Below, piece by piece: positions 16,323 through 26,435 of a DNA stretch of 49,176 bases; position 1 is the first letter of the stretch, and each line of letters starts with the position of its first letter. The stretch is taken from the NCBI GenBank assembly GCA_964579365.1, contig CAZOFW010000001.1, positions 1-49,176 of the forward strand, written 5' to 3'. The notes beneath the pieces were generated by a model that did no database searches, had not been told where the DNA came from, and worked only from the letters and a program-made list of their open reading frames with translations. The translations under genes were made by a program, and so were the position numbers. Source of the DNA: JAKPKF01 sp964579365. GTDB lineage: Bacteria; Patescibacteriota; Dojkabacteria; SC72.

Positions 16323-19300
16323 ATGATTAAACCTCAACGTAATAAGGCCGGAAGATTAGATTTGGGATTAAACTACTCCGGTGGGATTGAATTTCCTAAT
16401 TTGATTGAAGCTCAGATTTCCTCTTTTAAAGATTTCTACGAGAATGGTTTTCAAAGACTTTTTGCCGATATTAATCCTGTTAAGGATAATATGGAGAAAA
16501 TGTGGACTTTGGAGTTTAAAGATTTCAGATACGGTCAACCATACAGAACTATAGACGAAGCAATAATTAAGGGTCTCTCTTACGAGGTTCCAGTATATGC
16601 CAAGGTACAACTTCTAAATAATAAAACAGGTGAGATTAAAGAGCAGGAGATATTCATAACAGATCTTCCAGTAATGACAAGTGATGGAGTTTTTGTTTTC
16701 AATGGAGTAAGAAGAGTCGTAACACATCAGATTGTAAGAGCTGAGGGAGTTTTGTATGAGGAATCAGACAAATTACCACTTAGAACATTACATAAAGTTA
16801 GACTTATGCCTGGAAGAGGTCCATGGTATGAGATAGATACTAACAAACATAATGTAATCTCAATGAGAATACTTCCAAAAAGACCTAAGGTCTTGATCAC
16901 AGAGCTTTTGAGAGTTCTAGGATGGGAAGGTGATGATGAAATTAGAAAACTTTTTGCAGATGTAGATACACATAACGAATACAAATATATAGAGGCAACT
17001 CTTGCAAGAGATTTTACAAAGAATAAGGAAGAGGCTGTCATAAGTATATACAACAAATTAAGACCAGACGAATCAGTAACACTAGAAAGTGCAGAGAAAT
17101 ATATTAAGAGTAACTTCTTTAATATAAGAAAATTCGATTTAGGCAAGATTGGTAGATACCAATTAAATAGAAAACTAGGTACTACATGTGATATCAACAA
17201 ACCAGAAGAGGTTATGCTTTACCCAAAGGATCTTGTATTAATAGTAAAAAGATTAATCCAGATTAACAATGGTGTAATTCCAGCTGACGATATAGATCAT
17301 CTATGTAATAGAAGAATCAGAAGTGTTGGAGAAATTCTTGAGAGACAGTTAAATGCAGGTATCAGAAGATTAGAAAAGAATATTAAAGATAAGATGAGTA
17401 TGTACGGACAGGATGCGAAGGTTACTCCTTCAATGCTTGTTGGTACAAAACCAATTGCTGCTTCTATTCAGTCTTTCTTTGGTGCAAACGCACTTTCAAC
17501 ATTCATGGAACAGACAAATATTCTTTCCGAATTAGAAAACAAGAGAAAAGTAACCGCAGGTGGACCAGGAGGTATCTCCAAAGATAGAGCAACATTCTCA
17601 ATCAGAGAGGTACATAATTCCCAGTACTCTAAGTTTGACCCAGTAACAAGTCCAGAGAGTGCAAGTATTGGTGTTGTTACACAGTTGGCGATGTTAGCAA
17701 AGATAAATGAATTTGGATTCCTTTCAGCTCCTTACAGAAAAGTTCTACACGAGGTACAGAATAGCAAAACAAAATTACTTAACAAGGTAGCTTCGGAAGA
17801 TATTAAATCTGGAAAGAAAGTTCTTGCTAAAGTAGGAACACTTCTAACAGAAGAGTTAGTCAAAAAAGTCGTTGAGCAGAAAGACATTAAAAATGTAAAA
17901 GTAAAACCATTTATCGATGAGGAAGTAATTTACTTTGATGCGATGGAAGAGGAAGATCATTTCATCTCAACAGCAACTATTAATACCGATGAATTCGGAA
18001 ATATCATAGATACAATAGTACCTGTCAGACATAAAGGTGACTTTATGCTTGAGGATGTAAATACAGTAGACTATGTAGATCTTCTTGCAAGTCAGCAAGC
18101 AGGATTAGGTATGGCATTGGTTCCTTTTGTTTCTCACAATGATGCAATGAGAGCTTTAGTAGGAGCAAATCAGCAAAGACAGGCCGTTCCTCTTGTAAAG
18201 CAGGAGTCTCCACTTATTGGTACAGGATTAGAAGAGGTTGTTGCGAAACAGTCTCTATGGGGAATATATGCAGAAGATGATGGAGAAGTTTACTATGTTG
18301 ATGCAAAGAAAATGTCTGTTAAATACAAAAAGCTAGGAGTTAAAGATTACGATCTTGTTTCATTCTACAGAAGTAATGACAACAGATGTTTCTCTCAGAA
18401 ACCAGTATTGAATGTAGGAGACAAATTTAAAAAAGAAGATATTCTTGTTGATGGTCCAACCATGATTAACGGAGAACTCGCTTTGGGTATTAACCTTAAA
18501 GCAGCACTCATGTTCTACGAGGGATACAACTACGAGGATTCAGTTATCATTTCCGAAAGAATTGTAAGAGATGACCTTTTGACATCTGTACACATCAGAG
18601 AATATACAGTTGAGATTAGAGACACAGAACTAGGACCAGAGGTAATCACTGCAGATATCCCACATGTTAATGACAGAATACTTCAGAAACTTGATTCAAT
18701 GGGTATTGTAAGAAACGGTGTAAGAGTTAAATCTGGAGATATATTAGTAGGTGTAGTTGCTCCAAGAGGAGAAAAAGAATTAACAGCAGAAGAGAGACTT
18801 CTAAGAGCAATCTTCGGAGAATCTGCAAGCGATGTTAGAGATAACTCATTGAGAATCCCACATGGAGAAGATGGAATTGTAATTAGAAGCCAGATACTTG
18901 CTGCAGACAAAGGAGACAAACTTTCTCCAGGAGTCTTACAGGAAGTAAAGGTATGGGTAGCAAATACTAAAAAGATTAACTTCGGAGACAAAATTGCAGG
19001 AAGACACGGAGACAAAAATACTGTTGCTGCAATTAGACCTATCGAAGATATGCCTTTCACAGAAGATGGAGAACCTGTAGATTTAGTTCTAACACCAACA
19101 TTCCTAAAGAGAATGAACATGGGACAGGCTCAAGAGATTCATTATGGAAGATATGCAAAAGAATTGGGTGAGAAATTAGCATTCCCAATATTTGAAGGTA
19201 AGAATGATGAATGGTTAAAAGCAGAATTAAAGAAACAAGGTTTGGAAATGAACGAGAAGATTACTTTGTATGATGGAAGAACAGGAAAGAAATTCCCAAG

Positions 19301-19709
19301 ACAAATTGCAGTAGGAATTAAGTATGTACTAAAACTACATCATATTGCAGACGAGAAAGTACATGCTAGATCTACAGGACCATACACTGCAGTATCTCAG
19401 CAACCACTTGGTGGAAAAGCACAAATGGGTGGACAGAGATTCGGAGAAATGGAAGTCTGGGCACTAGAGGCACACGGAGCACCTTATGCACTTCAGGAAA
19501 TGTTAACCATTAAATCTGATGATGTTAAGGGAAGATCCGCAGCTTACAAAGCAATTATTCATGGAGAGAAGATTGAGAATGTAAACATTCCAGAATCATT
19601 TAAAGTACTCTCTAAGGAATTCAATGCACTATGTTTGAATATGGATTTAATTTCAAGTAAATCTTCGACAGAAGAAGAGGAGGTAGCACAAAATGAAGAA
19701 AATATTTAA
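16323..19709 (+). CDS. rpoB: RNA polymerase beta subunit
   Basis: 1128 residues. Forms one side of the catalytic cleft of RNA polymerase and the rifampicin pocket. Recognisable segments: the N-terminal LIEAQISSFKDF opening, GPGGISKDRATFSIREVHNSQYSKFDPVTSPESASIGVV (quoted here only as its rifampicin-region hallmark, split: GPGGISKDRA, then VHNSQYSKFDPV, then SPESASIG), EGYNYEDSVIISE, GDKIAGRHGDKN, and the C-terminal GGKAQMGGQRFGEMEVWALE. The length is compact: the large lineage-specific insertions of proteobacterial RpoB are absent. Position 2 of the usual SPETPNIGL-type motif differs (SPESASIGV). It overlaps rpoC by 17 bp. The rplJ-rplL genes often found upstream are not here; instead there is a long leader. 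Confidence 0.98.
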   Translation: MIKPQRNKAGRLDLGLNYSGGIEFPNLIEAQISSFKDFYENGFQRLFADINPVKDNMEKMWTLEFKDFRYGQPYRTIDEAIIKGLSYEVPVYAKVQLLNNKTGEIKEQEIFITDLPVMTSDGVFVFNGVRRVVTHQIVRAEGVLYEESDKLPLRTLHKVRLMPGRGPWYEIDTNKHNVISMRILPKRPKVLITELLRVLGWEGDDEIRKLFADVDTHNEYKYIEATLARDFTKNKEEAVISIYNKLRPDESVTLESAEKYIKSNFFNIRKFDLGKIGRYQLNRKLGTTCDINKPEEVMLYPKDLVLIVKRLIQINNGVIPADDIDHLCNRRIRSVGEILERQLNAGIRRLEKNIKDKMSMYGQDAKVTPSMLVGTKPIAASIQSFFGANALSTFMEQTNILSELENKRKVTAGGPGGISKDRATFSIREVHNSQYSKFDPVTSPESASIGVVTQLAMLAKINEFGFLSAPYRKVLHEVQNSKTKLLNKVASEDIKSGKKVLAKVGTLLTEELVKKVVEQKDIKNVKVKPFIDEEVIYFDAMEEEDHFISTATINTDEFGNIIDTIVPVRHKGDFMLEDVNTVDYVDLLASQQAGLGMALVPFVSHNDAMRALVGANQQRQAVPLVKQESPLIGTGLEEVVAKQSLWGIYAEDDGEVYYVDAKKMSVKYKKLGVKDYDLVSFYRSNDNRCFSQKPVLNVGDKFKKEDILVDGPTMINGELALGINLKAALMFYEGYNYEDSVIISERIVRDDLLTSVHIREYTVEIRDTELGPEVITADIPHVNDRILQKLDSMGIVRNGVRVKSGDILVGVVAPRGEKELTAEERLLRAIFGESASDVRDNSLRIPHGEDGIVIRSQILAADKGDKLSPGVLQEVKVWVANTKKINFGDKIAGRHGDKNTVAAIRPIEDMPFTEDGEPVDLVLTPTFLKRMNMGQAQEIHYGRYAKELGEKLAFPIFEGKNDEWLKAELKKQGLEMNEKITLYDGRTGKKFPRQIAVGIKYVLKLHHIADEKVHARSTGPYTAVSQQPLGGKAQMGGQRFGEMEVWALEAHGAPYALQEMLTIKSDDVKGRSAAYKAIIHGEKIENVNIPESFKVLSKEFNALCLNMDLISSKSSTEEEEVAQNEENI

Positions 19710-22700
19710 CGAAAAGAAAAATCTAAACGAAGTAGATATCTTGAAGCTTACATTGGCTTCTCCAGAGCAGATTCTTAACTGGTCTTACGGAGAGGTTACA
19801 AAAGCTGAGACAATCAACTATCGTACATTCAGAGCAGAACCAGATGGCCTTTTCTGTGAGAAGATCTTTGGACCAACCAAGAACTATGAATGCTACTGTG
19901 GAAAATACAAGAAAATCAGATATAAAGGGATTGTTTGTGACAAGTGTGGAGTAGAAGTTACAACTCAGGATGTAAGAAGAGAGAGAATGGGACACCTTGA
20001 ATTATGTGTTCCTGTTGCTCATGTCTGGTTTGCATATGGTATTCCAAACAAGATGTCTATTGTGTTAAATATCTCTCACAAAAAGCTTCTTTCTGTTATC
20101 TACTACACCAGATACATGGTCATAAATGTAGAAAAGAATAAGAAAGCTGAGATGATTGAGAAAGCAAATGCACAAAAAGAAGAAGAGATGACACTGTTAA
20201 CTACCCAGTTAGAAGAAGAGTTAAAAATGACTGGTGAGATGTATGATGCTCAGATAAAAGAAGTTAAAAAGAGTAAAGCAAAGAATTTTGAATTCAAAGT
20301 AAGTCAGATTGAGCATAGTAGAAAACAGGGGTTAGCAAAAGTTAGAAGAGAATTTGCAGAGAGAGAGGAAGAATTAGAGTCAGCATATACAAAAGTTCTT
20401 CTTGTTATTGAGAAATTAAAGGTTGGAACAGTACTCTCAGAGGATGAATATATGGATTTAGAGGAGAGAGATTTACTCTTCTTTGAAGCTATGATGGGAG
20501 CTGAGGCAATCAAGAAATTACTTGAGAACTTAGATTTGGAAAAAGAGATTGGGAAGTTAAGAAAGAGAGCTGAGAAAGAGAAAGGTGAGAGAAAACTAGC
20601 TACAATAAGAAGAATACAATACCTAGAAGGGTTTAAAAAGAATAATCTAAATCCAGGATGGATGATTATAACTACTCTTCCAGTTTTACCTCCAGAACTT
20701 AGACCAATCATTCCTTTGTCAGGTGGTAAATTCGCAACTTCAGATCTTAACGATCTTTACAGAAGAATTATTAACAGAAACAATCGTTTAAGAAGATTAA
20801 TTGAGATTGGAGCACCAGATGTAATCTTGAGAAATGAGAAGAGAATGTTACAAGAGTCGGTAGATGCTTTGATAGACAACTCACATAGACCATCAAAAGC
20901 TATGATGAATAACAAGAGATTACCATACCAGTCACTAACAGATGATTTGAGAGGAAAAAAAGGTATCTTTAGAAAAAATCTTCTTGGAAAACGTGTTGAC
21001 TATTCTGGTCGTGCAGTTATAGATGGAGATCCAAGTTTGAAATTTGATCAATGTGGACTTCCAAAGTCTGTAGCATTAGAAATGTTCAAACCATTTGTAA
21101 TACAGCAATTACTCATAAGAGAAATTGCTCCAAATGTAAGAATGGCTAAAGAAATGATAGAAGAAGAGCAAGATTTGATCTGGGATATATTAGAGGAAGT
21201 AATTAAGAACAAACCTGTACTTCTAAATCGTGCACCTACATTACATAAATATAGTGTACAGGGTTTCTATCCAAAACTTGTAGAGGGAGAAGCAATCAGA
21301 ATACACCCAATGGTATGTAAAGCATTTAATGCAGACTTCGATGGAGACCAAATGGCTGTACATATTCTTCTAACCGATGAGGCTAGAAAAGAAGCAGAGA
21401 GAGAAATGATGTCTTCAAAGAGCATTGTAAATATCTCTAATGGTCAGGTACTAGCAAGTCCTGCAAAGGACATGTTACTTGGATTCTACCTAATGACAGA
21501 TTTTGAGCCAAAGAAAAATCCAAAAGCATATGAATCAGTAGAAAGTGCAATAAAAGCATATGAGAGAGAATTAATCAGTATTAAAGAAGAGATAATTGTA
21601 AGAGCTAAGGGTGAGAGATTAAATACATCAGTTGGTAGAGTAATATTTAACAGCATTCTTCCAGAAGATTACAAATTCTTAAATGACAGAGTAAATGTTA
21701 AAACAGTTATGAGAATAATTGACGACATTAAGAACTCAAGACCTATGGAAGATGTAGTAGAGCTTTTGGATAATATGAAGCTTTTAGGATTTAAATATGC
21801 AACAGACTTAGGGTTCTCTTTCTCAATGGCTGACTGTAATGTCGATTTTGATATGGCATCCGAGCTTAAGAAGATGGAAGATAAAGATGAGCAACTACAG
21901 GAGAACTACTTACAAGGATTGATGACTAAGAATGAGAAGATAAATATCTCTACAAATATGTGGGATGACTTCTCAAATGAATTAGCAGAAAAAGCATGGC
22001 AGAAATTAGAAAAGAATAATCCTGTATTCGAAATGGTTGAGTCAGGTGCTAATGGTGGAAAGATTCAGGCAAGACAGGTATTAACAATCAAAGGTGTTGT
22101 TAGAGATTCAAGAGGAAACTGGGTACCTATGCCTATCAAGAGTAACTATAGAGATGGTTTGAGTGCGTTCGAATACTTTGTAGCTGCAAATGGTGGTAGA
22201 AAAGGTATCGCAGATAGATCACTTAAGACATCTTCTTCTGGTTACATGACAAGAAAGTTAGTAGATGTCGCACATGATGTAATTGTAAGAGAAGATGACT
22301 GTGGTTATGAGGGTGAAGGTCTTCTACTTAAGAGAGATGATGACAGAAGAATGGACTTCGTAGATAGAATCTTTGGAAGAGTTCCAGCACAAGATATTAA
22401 GATAGGTAAAAAGGTTGTTGCAAAGAAGAATGAGCCAATAACAAAAGAAATGGCTATGGAGATAGATAAATCTAGCGTAAATGAAATATCTGTAAGATCT
22501 CCATTGCTATGTAACTCACCACTTGGAATATGTAAGAAATGTTATGGATTAAATCTGGAGAATGGACAAGAGATTGAAATGGGTAAAGCAGTAGGTGTAA
22601 TAGCAGCACAATCAATTGGAGAACCAGGTACACAGATGACTATGCAGACCTTCCACAAGGGTGGTGTTGCTAAGATCGATATCACACAGGGTCTTCCAAG

Positions 22701-23583
22701 AATCGAAGAGTTGTTTGAGGCTAGAACTCCAAAAGCAGAAGCAGATATTGCTTCCATAGACGGAAAAGTACATATTGAAATTGCAGAGGATGAATCAGCA
22801 ACAATCTCTATTTCAGGAGAGAAGAGAAGTACAAGATTCTATGTTGTATCTAAAGCTAAGAAGGTTCTTGTTGAGAATGACCAAGAGGTCAAAGCGGGAC
22901 AGATAATCTTCATAGATGCAGAAGAAGCTGAGAGACAGGCTCCTTTCGACGGAAAAGTAAGCATAGAGGGTGGAATAATGGAAATAAATGGAGCAATCAA
23001 GGCAGAGGAGATAATTTCTGTACTTCCGGGTGTATCCATACTTGTTGAAGAAGGAGAAACAATAAAAGCAGGACAGCAATTAGTAGAGGGTTCAGTAGAT
23101 CCTAAGAAATTGTCTGTAGTAGCAGACATCATTACAGCACAGAAATATATCCTTGATGAAGTACAAAGAGTATTCAATGAGCAGGGAGTCCCAATAGATG
23201 ATATCCATTTGGAAATAATTCTAAGACAGATGGCAAGACTTGGAAAAGTAGAAGAGTCTGGAGATACAGATTCTCTAGTGGGGTCACCTGTAAATAGATT
23301 CCTTGCAGATGCAAAGAATAGACTGTTACTAAGCCAAGGAAAGAACATAGCATTGGTAACTCCAAAGCTATTCGGAATAAAGACATCATCTCTAAATACA
23401 GAAGGTTTCTTGTCAGCAATGTCATTCCAAGAGCAGGTAAGAGTTCTTACAAGCAGTGCTATATTAGGCAAAACAGACTTCTTGAGAGGTATGAAAGAGA
23501 ATGTAATAATCGGAAGATTAATACCTGTAGGAGCTGGAGCTGAGATAAAAGAGATAAATGATGTAGCAGAGCTTAATTTTTAA
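19693..23583 (+). CDS. rpoC: RNA polymerase beta' subunit
   Basis: 1296 residues. Carries the catalytic magnesium of RNA polymerase in NADFDGDQMAVH. The N-terminal zinc site is CYCGKY followed by CDKCGVEV. A coiled-coil stretch (about 150-330, rich in Lys and Glu) precedes the clamp and the lid region. The second zinc site has CGYEGE upstream and CNSPLGICKKCYG. The trigger-loop region is represented by IAAQSIGEPGTQMTMQTFHKGG. The C-terminus has LGKTDFLRGMKENVIIGRLIPVGAG. The start lies 17 bp inside rpoB, so the subunits are translationally coupled. The rpsL promoter begins 13 bp after its stop. Confidence 0.98.
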   Translation: MKKIFNEKKNLNEVDILKLTLASPEQILNWSYGEVTKAETINYRTFRAEPDGLFCEKIFGPTKNYECYCGKYKKIRYKGIVCDKCGVEVTTQDVRRERMGHLELCVPVAHVWFAYGIPNKMSIVLNISHKKLLSVIYYTRYMVINVEKNKKAEMIEKANAQKEEEMTLLTTQLEEELKMTGEMYDAQIKEVKKSKAKNFEFKVSQIEHSRKQGLAKVRREFAEREEELESAYTKVLLVIEKLKVGTVLSEDEYMDLEERDLLFFEAMMGAEAIKKLLENLDLEKEIGKLRKRAEKEKGERKLATIRRIQYLEGFKKNNLNPGWMIITTLPVLPPELRPIIPLSGGKFATSDLNDLYRRIINRNNRLRRLIEIGAPDVILRNEKRMLQESVDALIDNSHRPSKAMMNNKRLPYQSLTDDLRGKKGIFRKNLLGKRVDYSGRAVIDGDPSLKFDQCGLPKSVALEMFKPFVIQQLLIREIAPNVRMAKEMIEEEQDLIWDILEEVIKNKPVLLNRAPTLHKYSVQGFYPKLVEGEAIRIHPMVCKAFNADFDGDQMAVHILLTDEARKEAEREMMSSKSIVNISNGQVLASPAKDMLLGFYLMTDFEPKKNPKAYESVESAIKAYERELISIKEEIIVRAKGERLNTSVGRVIFNSILPEDYKFLNDRVNVKTVMRIIDDIKNSRPMEDVVELLDNMKLLGFKYATDLGFSFSMADCNVDFDMASELKKMEDKDEQLQENYLQGLMTKNEKINISTNMWDDFSNELAEKAWQKLEKNNPVFEMVESGANGGKIQARQVLTIKGVVRDSRGNWVPMPIKSNYRDGLSAFEYFVAANGGRKGIADRSLKTSSSGYMTRKLVDVAHDVIVREDDCGYEGEGLLLKRDDDRRMDFVDRIFGRVPAQDIKIGKKVVAKKNEPITKEMAMEIDKSSVNEISVRSPLLCNSPLGICKKCYGLNLENGQEIEMGKAVGVIAAQSIGEPGTQMTMQTFHKGGVAKIDITQGLPRIEELFEARTPKAEADIASIDGKVHIEIAEDESATISISGEKRSTRFYVVSKAKKVLVENDQEVKAGQIIFIDAEEAERQAPFDGKVSIEGGIMEINGAIKAEEIISVLPGVSILVEEGETIKAGQQLVEGSVDPKKLSVVADIITAQKYILDEVQRVFNEQGVPIDDIHLEIILRQMARLGKVEESGDTDSLVGSPVNRFLADAKNRLLLSQGKNIALVTPKLFGIKTSSLNTEGFLSAMSFQEQVRVLTSSAILGKTDFLRGMKENVIIGRLIPVGAGAEIKEINDVAELNF

Positions 23584-23595
23584 TTGATTTTGTTA

Positions 23596-23601
23596 TATAA
23601 T
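23596..23601 (+). promoter_or_regulatory. -10 box for rpsL, probably leaderless
   Basis: TATAAT lies 7 nt before the rpsL ATG at 23609 in the 25-bp gap after rpoC. This would give the S12-S7 pair an additional promoter beside read-through from rpoBC. No good -35 is visible. Confidence 0.45.
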
Positions 23602-23608
23602 ACCGACC

Positions 23609-24028
23609 ATGCCAACTATTAACCAATTAATAAGAAAACCTAGAAAATCTAAAGCAAAGAGAATAAAGCACATAGCACTTGCTACAAACTTTAACCCTCT
23701 TAAAAATAGATACGCAAGAGAGAAGAATCCTTTTAAAAGAGGTGTATGTCTTCAGGTAAAAACAATGACGCCAAAGAAACCTAACTCTGCTTTAAGAAAA
23801 GTAGCAAGAGTAAGACTTTCCAATGGTATGGAGATCACGGCATACATTCCAGGAGAGGGACATAACCTTCAGGAGCACTCTGTAGTTCTTGTAAAAGCAG
23901 GAAGAAAGAGAGATCTCCCAGGTGTTAAATACATCGTTGTAAGAGGTAAGTATGATACAGCTGGTGTACAGGGAAGAAAGAAAGCAAGGTCAAAGTATGG
24001 AGCTAAATCACCTAAGAATGCAGACTAG
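23609..24028 (+). CDS. rpsL: 30S ribosomal protein S12
   Basis: 139 residues. Sits at the decoding centre of the small subunit. The N-terminal MPTINQLIRKPRK is typical; TPKKPNSALRKVARVRLSNG includes the conserved PNSA loop that monitors the codon, and HNLQEHSVVLVKAGRKRDLPGVKY ends with the conserved PGVKY (given in parts: HNLQEHSVVL, RKRDLPGVKY). The Lys of the PKKPNSALRK segment linked to streptomycin response is present. It is followed 21 bp later by rpsG. Unlike many bacteria the pair is directly downstream of rpoC with no fusA or tuf behind it. Confidence 0.98.
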   Translation: MPTINQLIRKPRKSKAKRIKHIALATNFNPLKNRYAREKNPFKRGVCLQVKTMTPKKPNSALRKVARVRLSNGMEITAYIPGEGHNLQEHSVVLVKAGRKRDLPGVKYIVVRGKYDTAGVQGRKKARSKYGAKSPKNAD

Positions 24029-24049
24029 TTTTAATTAAGAAATATAATA

Positions 24050-24520
24050 ATGAGAGGAAAAAGAGCAAAAAAAAGAGAACAAGTAGGAGACAGAAAGTAT
24101 GGTAATATTACTATCTCCAGATTAATAAACAAGGTAATGCAAGATGGCAAAAAAACAACTGCCGAGGATTTGGTATATACAGCATTGGAAAGTGCAGCAG
24201 AGAGTGCAAAGGAGAAAGATATTGCAACATTCATTGCTAGAGTAGTAGAAAATGTAAAACCAGCTCTTGAAATTAGAGCTAGAAGAGTAGGGGGTGCTAA
24301 CTATCAAGTTCCAGTACCTGTATCTCCAAGAAGACAGGAGACACTTGCTATCAGATGGATTGTAGATACCTCTAGAGCTAAATCAGGCACATCATTTGAC
24401 AAAACATTGGCAACAGAGCTTCTAAATGGATATAACGGTGAGGGAGAAGCAATAAGGAAGAAACAGGATACAGAGAGAATGGCAGAAGCTAATAAAGCGT
24501 TTGCACATTTTAAGTGGTAA
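24050..24520 (+). CDS. rpsG: 30S ribosomal protein S7
   Basis: 156 residues. Primary binder of the 3' major domain of 16S rRNA, contacting the E site. RKYGNITISRLINKVMQDGKKTTAE is the usual opener (seen as DRKYGNITISRLI and MQDGKKTTAE). NVKPALEIRARRVGGANYQVP and RRQETLAIRWI are family landmarks. The length is normal. It starts 21 bp after rpsL and is followed by a hairpin terminator, so the str-type operon is cut short here: fusA and tuf must lie elsewhere. Confidence 0.98.
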   Translation: MRGKRAKKREQVGDRKYGNITISRLINKVMQDGKKTTAEDLVYTALESAAESAKEKDIATFIARVVENVKPALEIRARRVGGANYQVPVPVSPRRQETLAIRWIVDTSRAKSGTSFDKTLATELLNGYNGEGEAIRKKQDTERMAEANKAFAHFKW

Positions 24521-24546
24521 TCTTAAGTACAAAGTTAGACTATTAG

Positions 24547-24573
24547 AAGGGGGCGTAAGCCCTCTTTTTATTT
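24547..24573 (+). terminator. Rho-independent terminator after rpsG
   Basis: AAGGGGGC, loop GTAA, GCCCTCTT (one G-T pair), then a T-rich tract. It ends the rpoB-rpoC-rpsL-rpsG transcript and shields the convergent glycosyltransferase gene. Confidence 0.85.
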
Positions 24574-24594
24574 TATATTTAATAATATATAGGA

Positions 24595-25530
24595 TTACTT
24601 AGTACTCTCTATTCTCTCCCAACCTGTAGAAGGCATATCCTTCTGTAATATATCTCTTTCCCAAAATATCTTTATCCAAGTCATTAATCGTATTGGGAAT
24701 AAACACAGGGACCAAATAAATTCCTTGAGGTTTTTAGGATATTTAAGTACAAAAAATGCATAAGGAAGTTCAATAAAGAAACTTCTACTCTGCTTATCTT
24801 TTTTAAATACACCAAACTTTTTCAACTGTTTAAATCCTCCTAAAGATCTAACTTTCTGTTTGTAGTAATCTTTTAAATTGGTTGGATATTTTACATAACA
24901 AATGGCATTTGGATTGTATGCAATCTCAAGGCCTTTGTTTCTCAAGGAATATGATATGTATGCATCATCCGAGAGGACATTGTCGGGAACCTCTAAATTT
25001 ACATTCCTCATAGCCATGATATATCCACTCATCGGGAAGAAAGTTTCTGTACTGATGTAGTATCCATCTGTTTCTTGCATAGTATTTCTTCTTCTGTGGT
25101 CTCCTGACTCTGAAAGTAGATGTCCCCAATATCCAAAGATATTATCTCTACTATCTTGAGATACTGGTCTTCCACTTACTCCTCCCACTTTTTCATTCTC
25201 AAACGGTTTTACCATCTCCTCAACAGCATTTGCTTCAAAGAAGGTATCTCCATCTGTAAGGATGATGATTTCTCCCTTTGCCTTTTTAAGAGCAAGCTTA
25301 AGGGCATATGGTTTACCTTTATGGGGATCTATAATGTGATGATATTCACTCTTGGATAGCTTAAGTATATTAGCCATCTTTCTACCAGCTTTAAGTGTAA
25401 GCTCATCTGGAGATACTTGTATTATCTCAAACGGTTTTGTAATTCCTGAATATTTTTTCTCTGCGATACACTGAATACACTTACCAATGGTTTTTGGCTC
25501 TTTAAGAGAGGTTATAATTACTGAAATCAT
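24595..25530 (-). CDS. Family 2 glycosyltransferase, membrane-associated
   Basis: 311 residues. GT-A fold: the N-terminal MISVIITSLKEPKTIGKCI, then ILTDGDTFF with the metal-binding DGD (about 92-98), LSDDAYISYSLRNKG as the acceptor-side acidic motif, and QKVRSLGG in the place of Q/RxxRW. This pattern suits processive or lipid-linked GT2 enzymes. A hydrophobic C-terminal segment (FIELPYAFFVL, FIWSLCLFPIRLMTW) suggests membrane contact. Donor and acceptor are unknown. It runs towards rpsG and is separated from rplY by 36 bp holding a TATAAT only 5 nt before its ATG, so it is probably a separate transcript. Confidence 0.82.
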   Translation of the reverse strand: MISVIITSLKEPKTIGKCIQCIAEKKYSGITKPFEIIQVSPDELTLKAGRKMANILKLSKSEYHHIIDPHKGKPYALKLALKKAKGEIIILTDGDTFFEANAVEEMVKPFENEKVGGVSGRPVSQDSRDNIFGYWGHLLSESGDHRRRNTMQETDGYYISTETFFPMSGYIMAMRNVNLEVPDNVLSDDAYISYSLRNKGLEIAYNPNAICYVKYPTNLKDYYKQKVRSLGGFKQLKKFGVFKKDKQSRSFFIELPYAFFVLKYPKNLKEFIWSLCLFPIRLMTWIKIFWERDILQKDMPSTGWERIESTK

Positions 25531-25535
25531 GGGAT

Positions 25536-25541
25536 ATTATA
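25536..25541 (-). promoter_or_regulatory. -10 box for the GT2 gene, probably leaderless
   Basis: Minus strand TATAAT, 5 nt before the ATG at 25530. It lies in the short gap after rplY. Confidence 0.45.
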
Positions 25542-25566
25542 CCTATTCTAGAAGAATATATGAAGA

Positions 25567-26381
25567 TTAAGCTTCTGGTGTCTCTTCTGTAGCTACTTCT
25601 GCACCCTCTTCTCCTTCTACTACTGCATCTTCTTCTCCTTCTACTGCTACTGGAGCTATGACTTCCTCTTCCTTCTGAGGTTCAGTGATAGTAATAATTG
25701 TAGATTTCTTTGTATCTTCGTTTATGAGGTTCATCCCATCTGGAAGTCTAATATCTTCAACAGCAATACTCTGTCCAGGATGCTCTAATCCAGAAATATC
25801 TATCTCAATGAATGGTTTAAGGTCAGACAGTAAACATCTAACTTCAATACTATCTAATGCCTCAATCAAAACACCTAGGTTGTTCTTTACTGCTGGGGAA
25901 ATACCAATGATGTGGAAAGGTATTGTAAATACCATTGNNNNNNNNNNNNNNNNNNNNNNNNNNNNNNNNNNNNNNNNNNNNNNNNNNNNNNNNNNNNNNN
26001 NNNNNNNNNNNNNNNNNNNNNNNNNNNNNNNNNNNNNTTCTTTACTGCTGGGGAAATACCAATGATGTGGAAAGGTATTGTAAATACCATTGGTTTAGAT
26101 TCATCAATCTCAAAAAAAGAAATATGTCTTAATTCTTCTGTTCTTGGATTAAAATCTATCTCTTTGACTACTACCTTTGCTGACTTACCTTCCATATCAA
26201 TATCGTAGATTGTTGTAGAGGTTGCCTCTCTTGTTATCTGTCCTGCTGTCTTCGAATCAAGTTGAATATTTGTAGACTCACCCTTAGAGTTATATATAAC
26301 TGCAGGGGTAATATTTTCTTTCAAAAGGTTCTTACTTTTGTTCCCGATAATGTTTCTTTTTGTTAGTACAATCTTTTCCAT
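25567..26381 (-). CDS. rplY: 50S ribosomal protein L25/CTC family, split by an assembly gap
   Basis: Binds 5S rRNA. The N-terminal part (from ATG 26381) reads EKIVLTKRNIIG and continues with ITPAVIYNSKGES and PRTEELRHISFFEI; the C-terminal part has VRCLLSDLKPFIEIDISGL and the CTC-type GQSIAVEDIRLPDG, ending in a long acidic Glu/Val/Ala tail. A run of 100 N interrupts it at 25938-26037. Both flanks carry the same 55 bases, so the contigs overlap rather than leave missing sequence. Collapsing the overlap gives 660 nt, exactly 220 codons, in one open frame (219 residues, normal for the CTC type). Upstream reading to 26471 is rejected: the promoter lies there. Confidence 0.9.
25883..26092. other. 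Assembly gap (100 N) flanked by an exact 55-bp duplication
   Basis: N run at 25938-26037. The 55 bases at 25883-25937 are identical to 26038-26092. A default 100-N spacer between contig ends sharing about one k-mer is a scaffolding artefact, not a biological repeat. True sequence is probably 155 bp shorter here. Confidence 0.93.
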
Positions 26382-26391
26382 AATGGATAGG

Positions 26392-26420
26392 AGTATATCA
26401 AAGAATGGGGGATTTGACAA
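26392..26420 (-). promoter_or_regulatory. Promoter for rplY
   Basis: Minus strand TTGTCA (26420 to 26415), 17-bp spacer, TATACT (26397 to 26392) with TG one base before the -10. The ATG is 10 nt further, giving a leader of about 4 nt. It is back to back with the hrcA promoter. Confidence 0.65.
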
Positions 26421-26435
26421 TAATTCAGGAAATAT

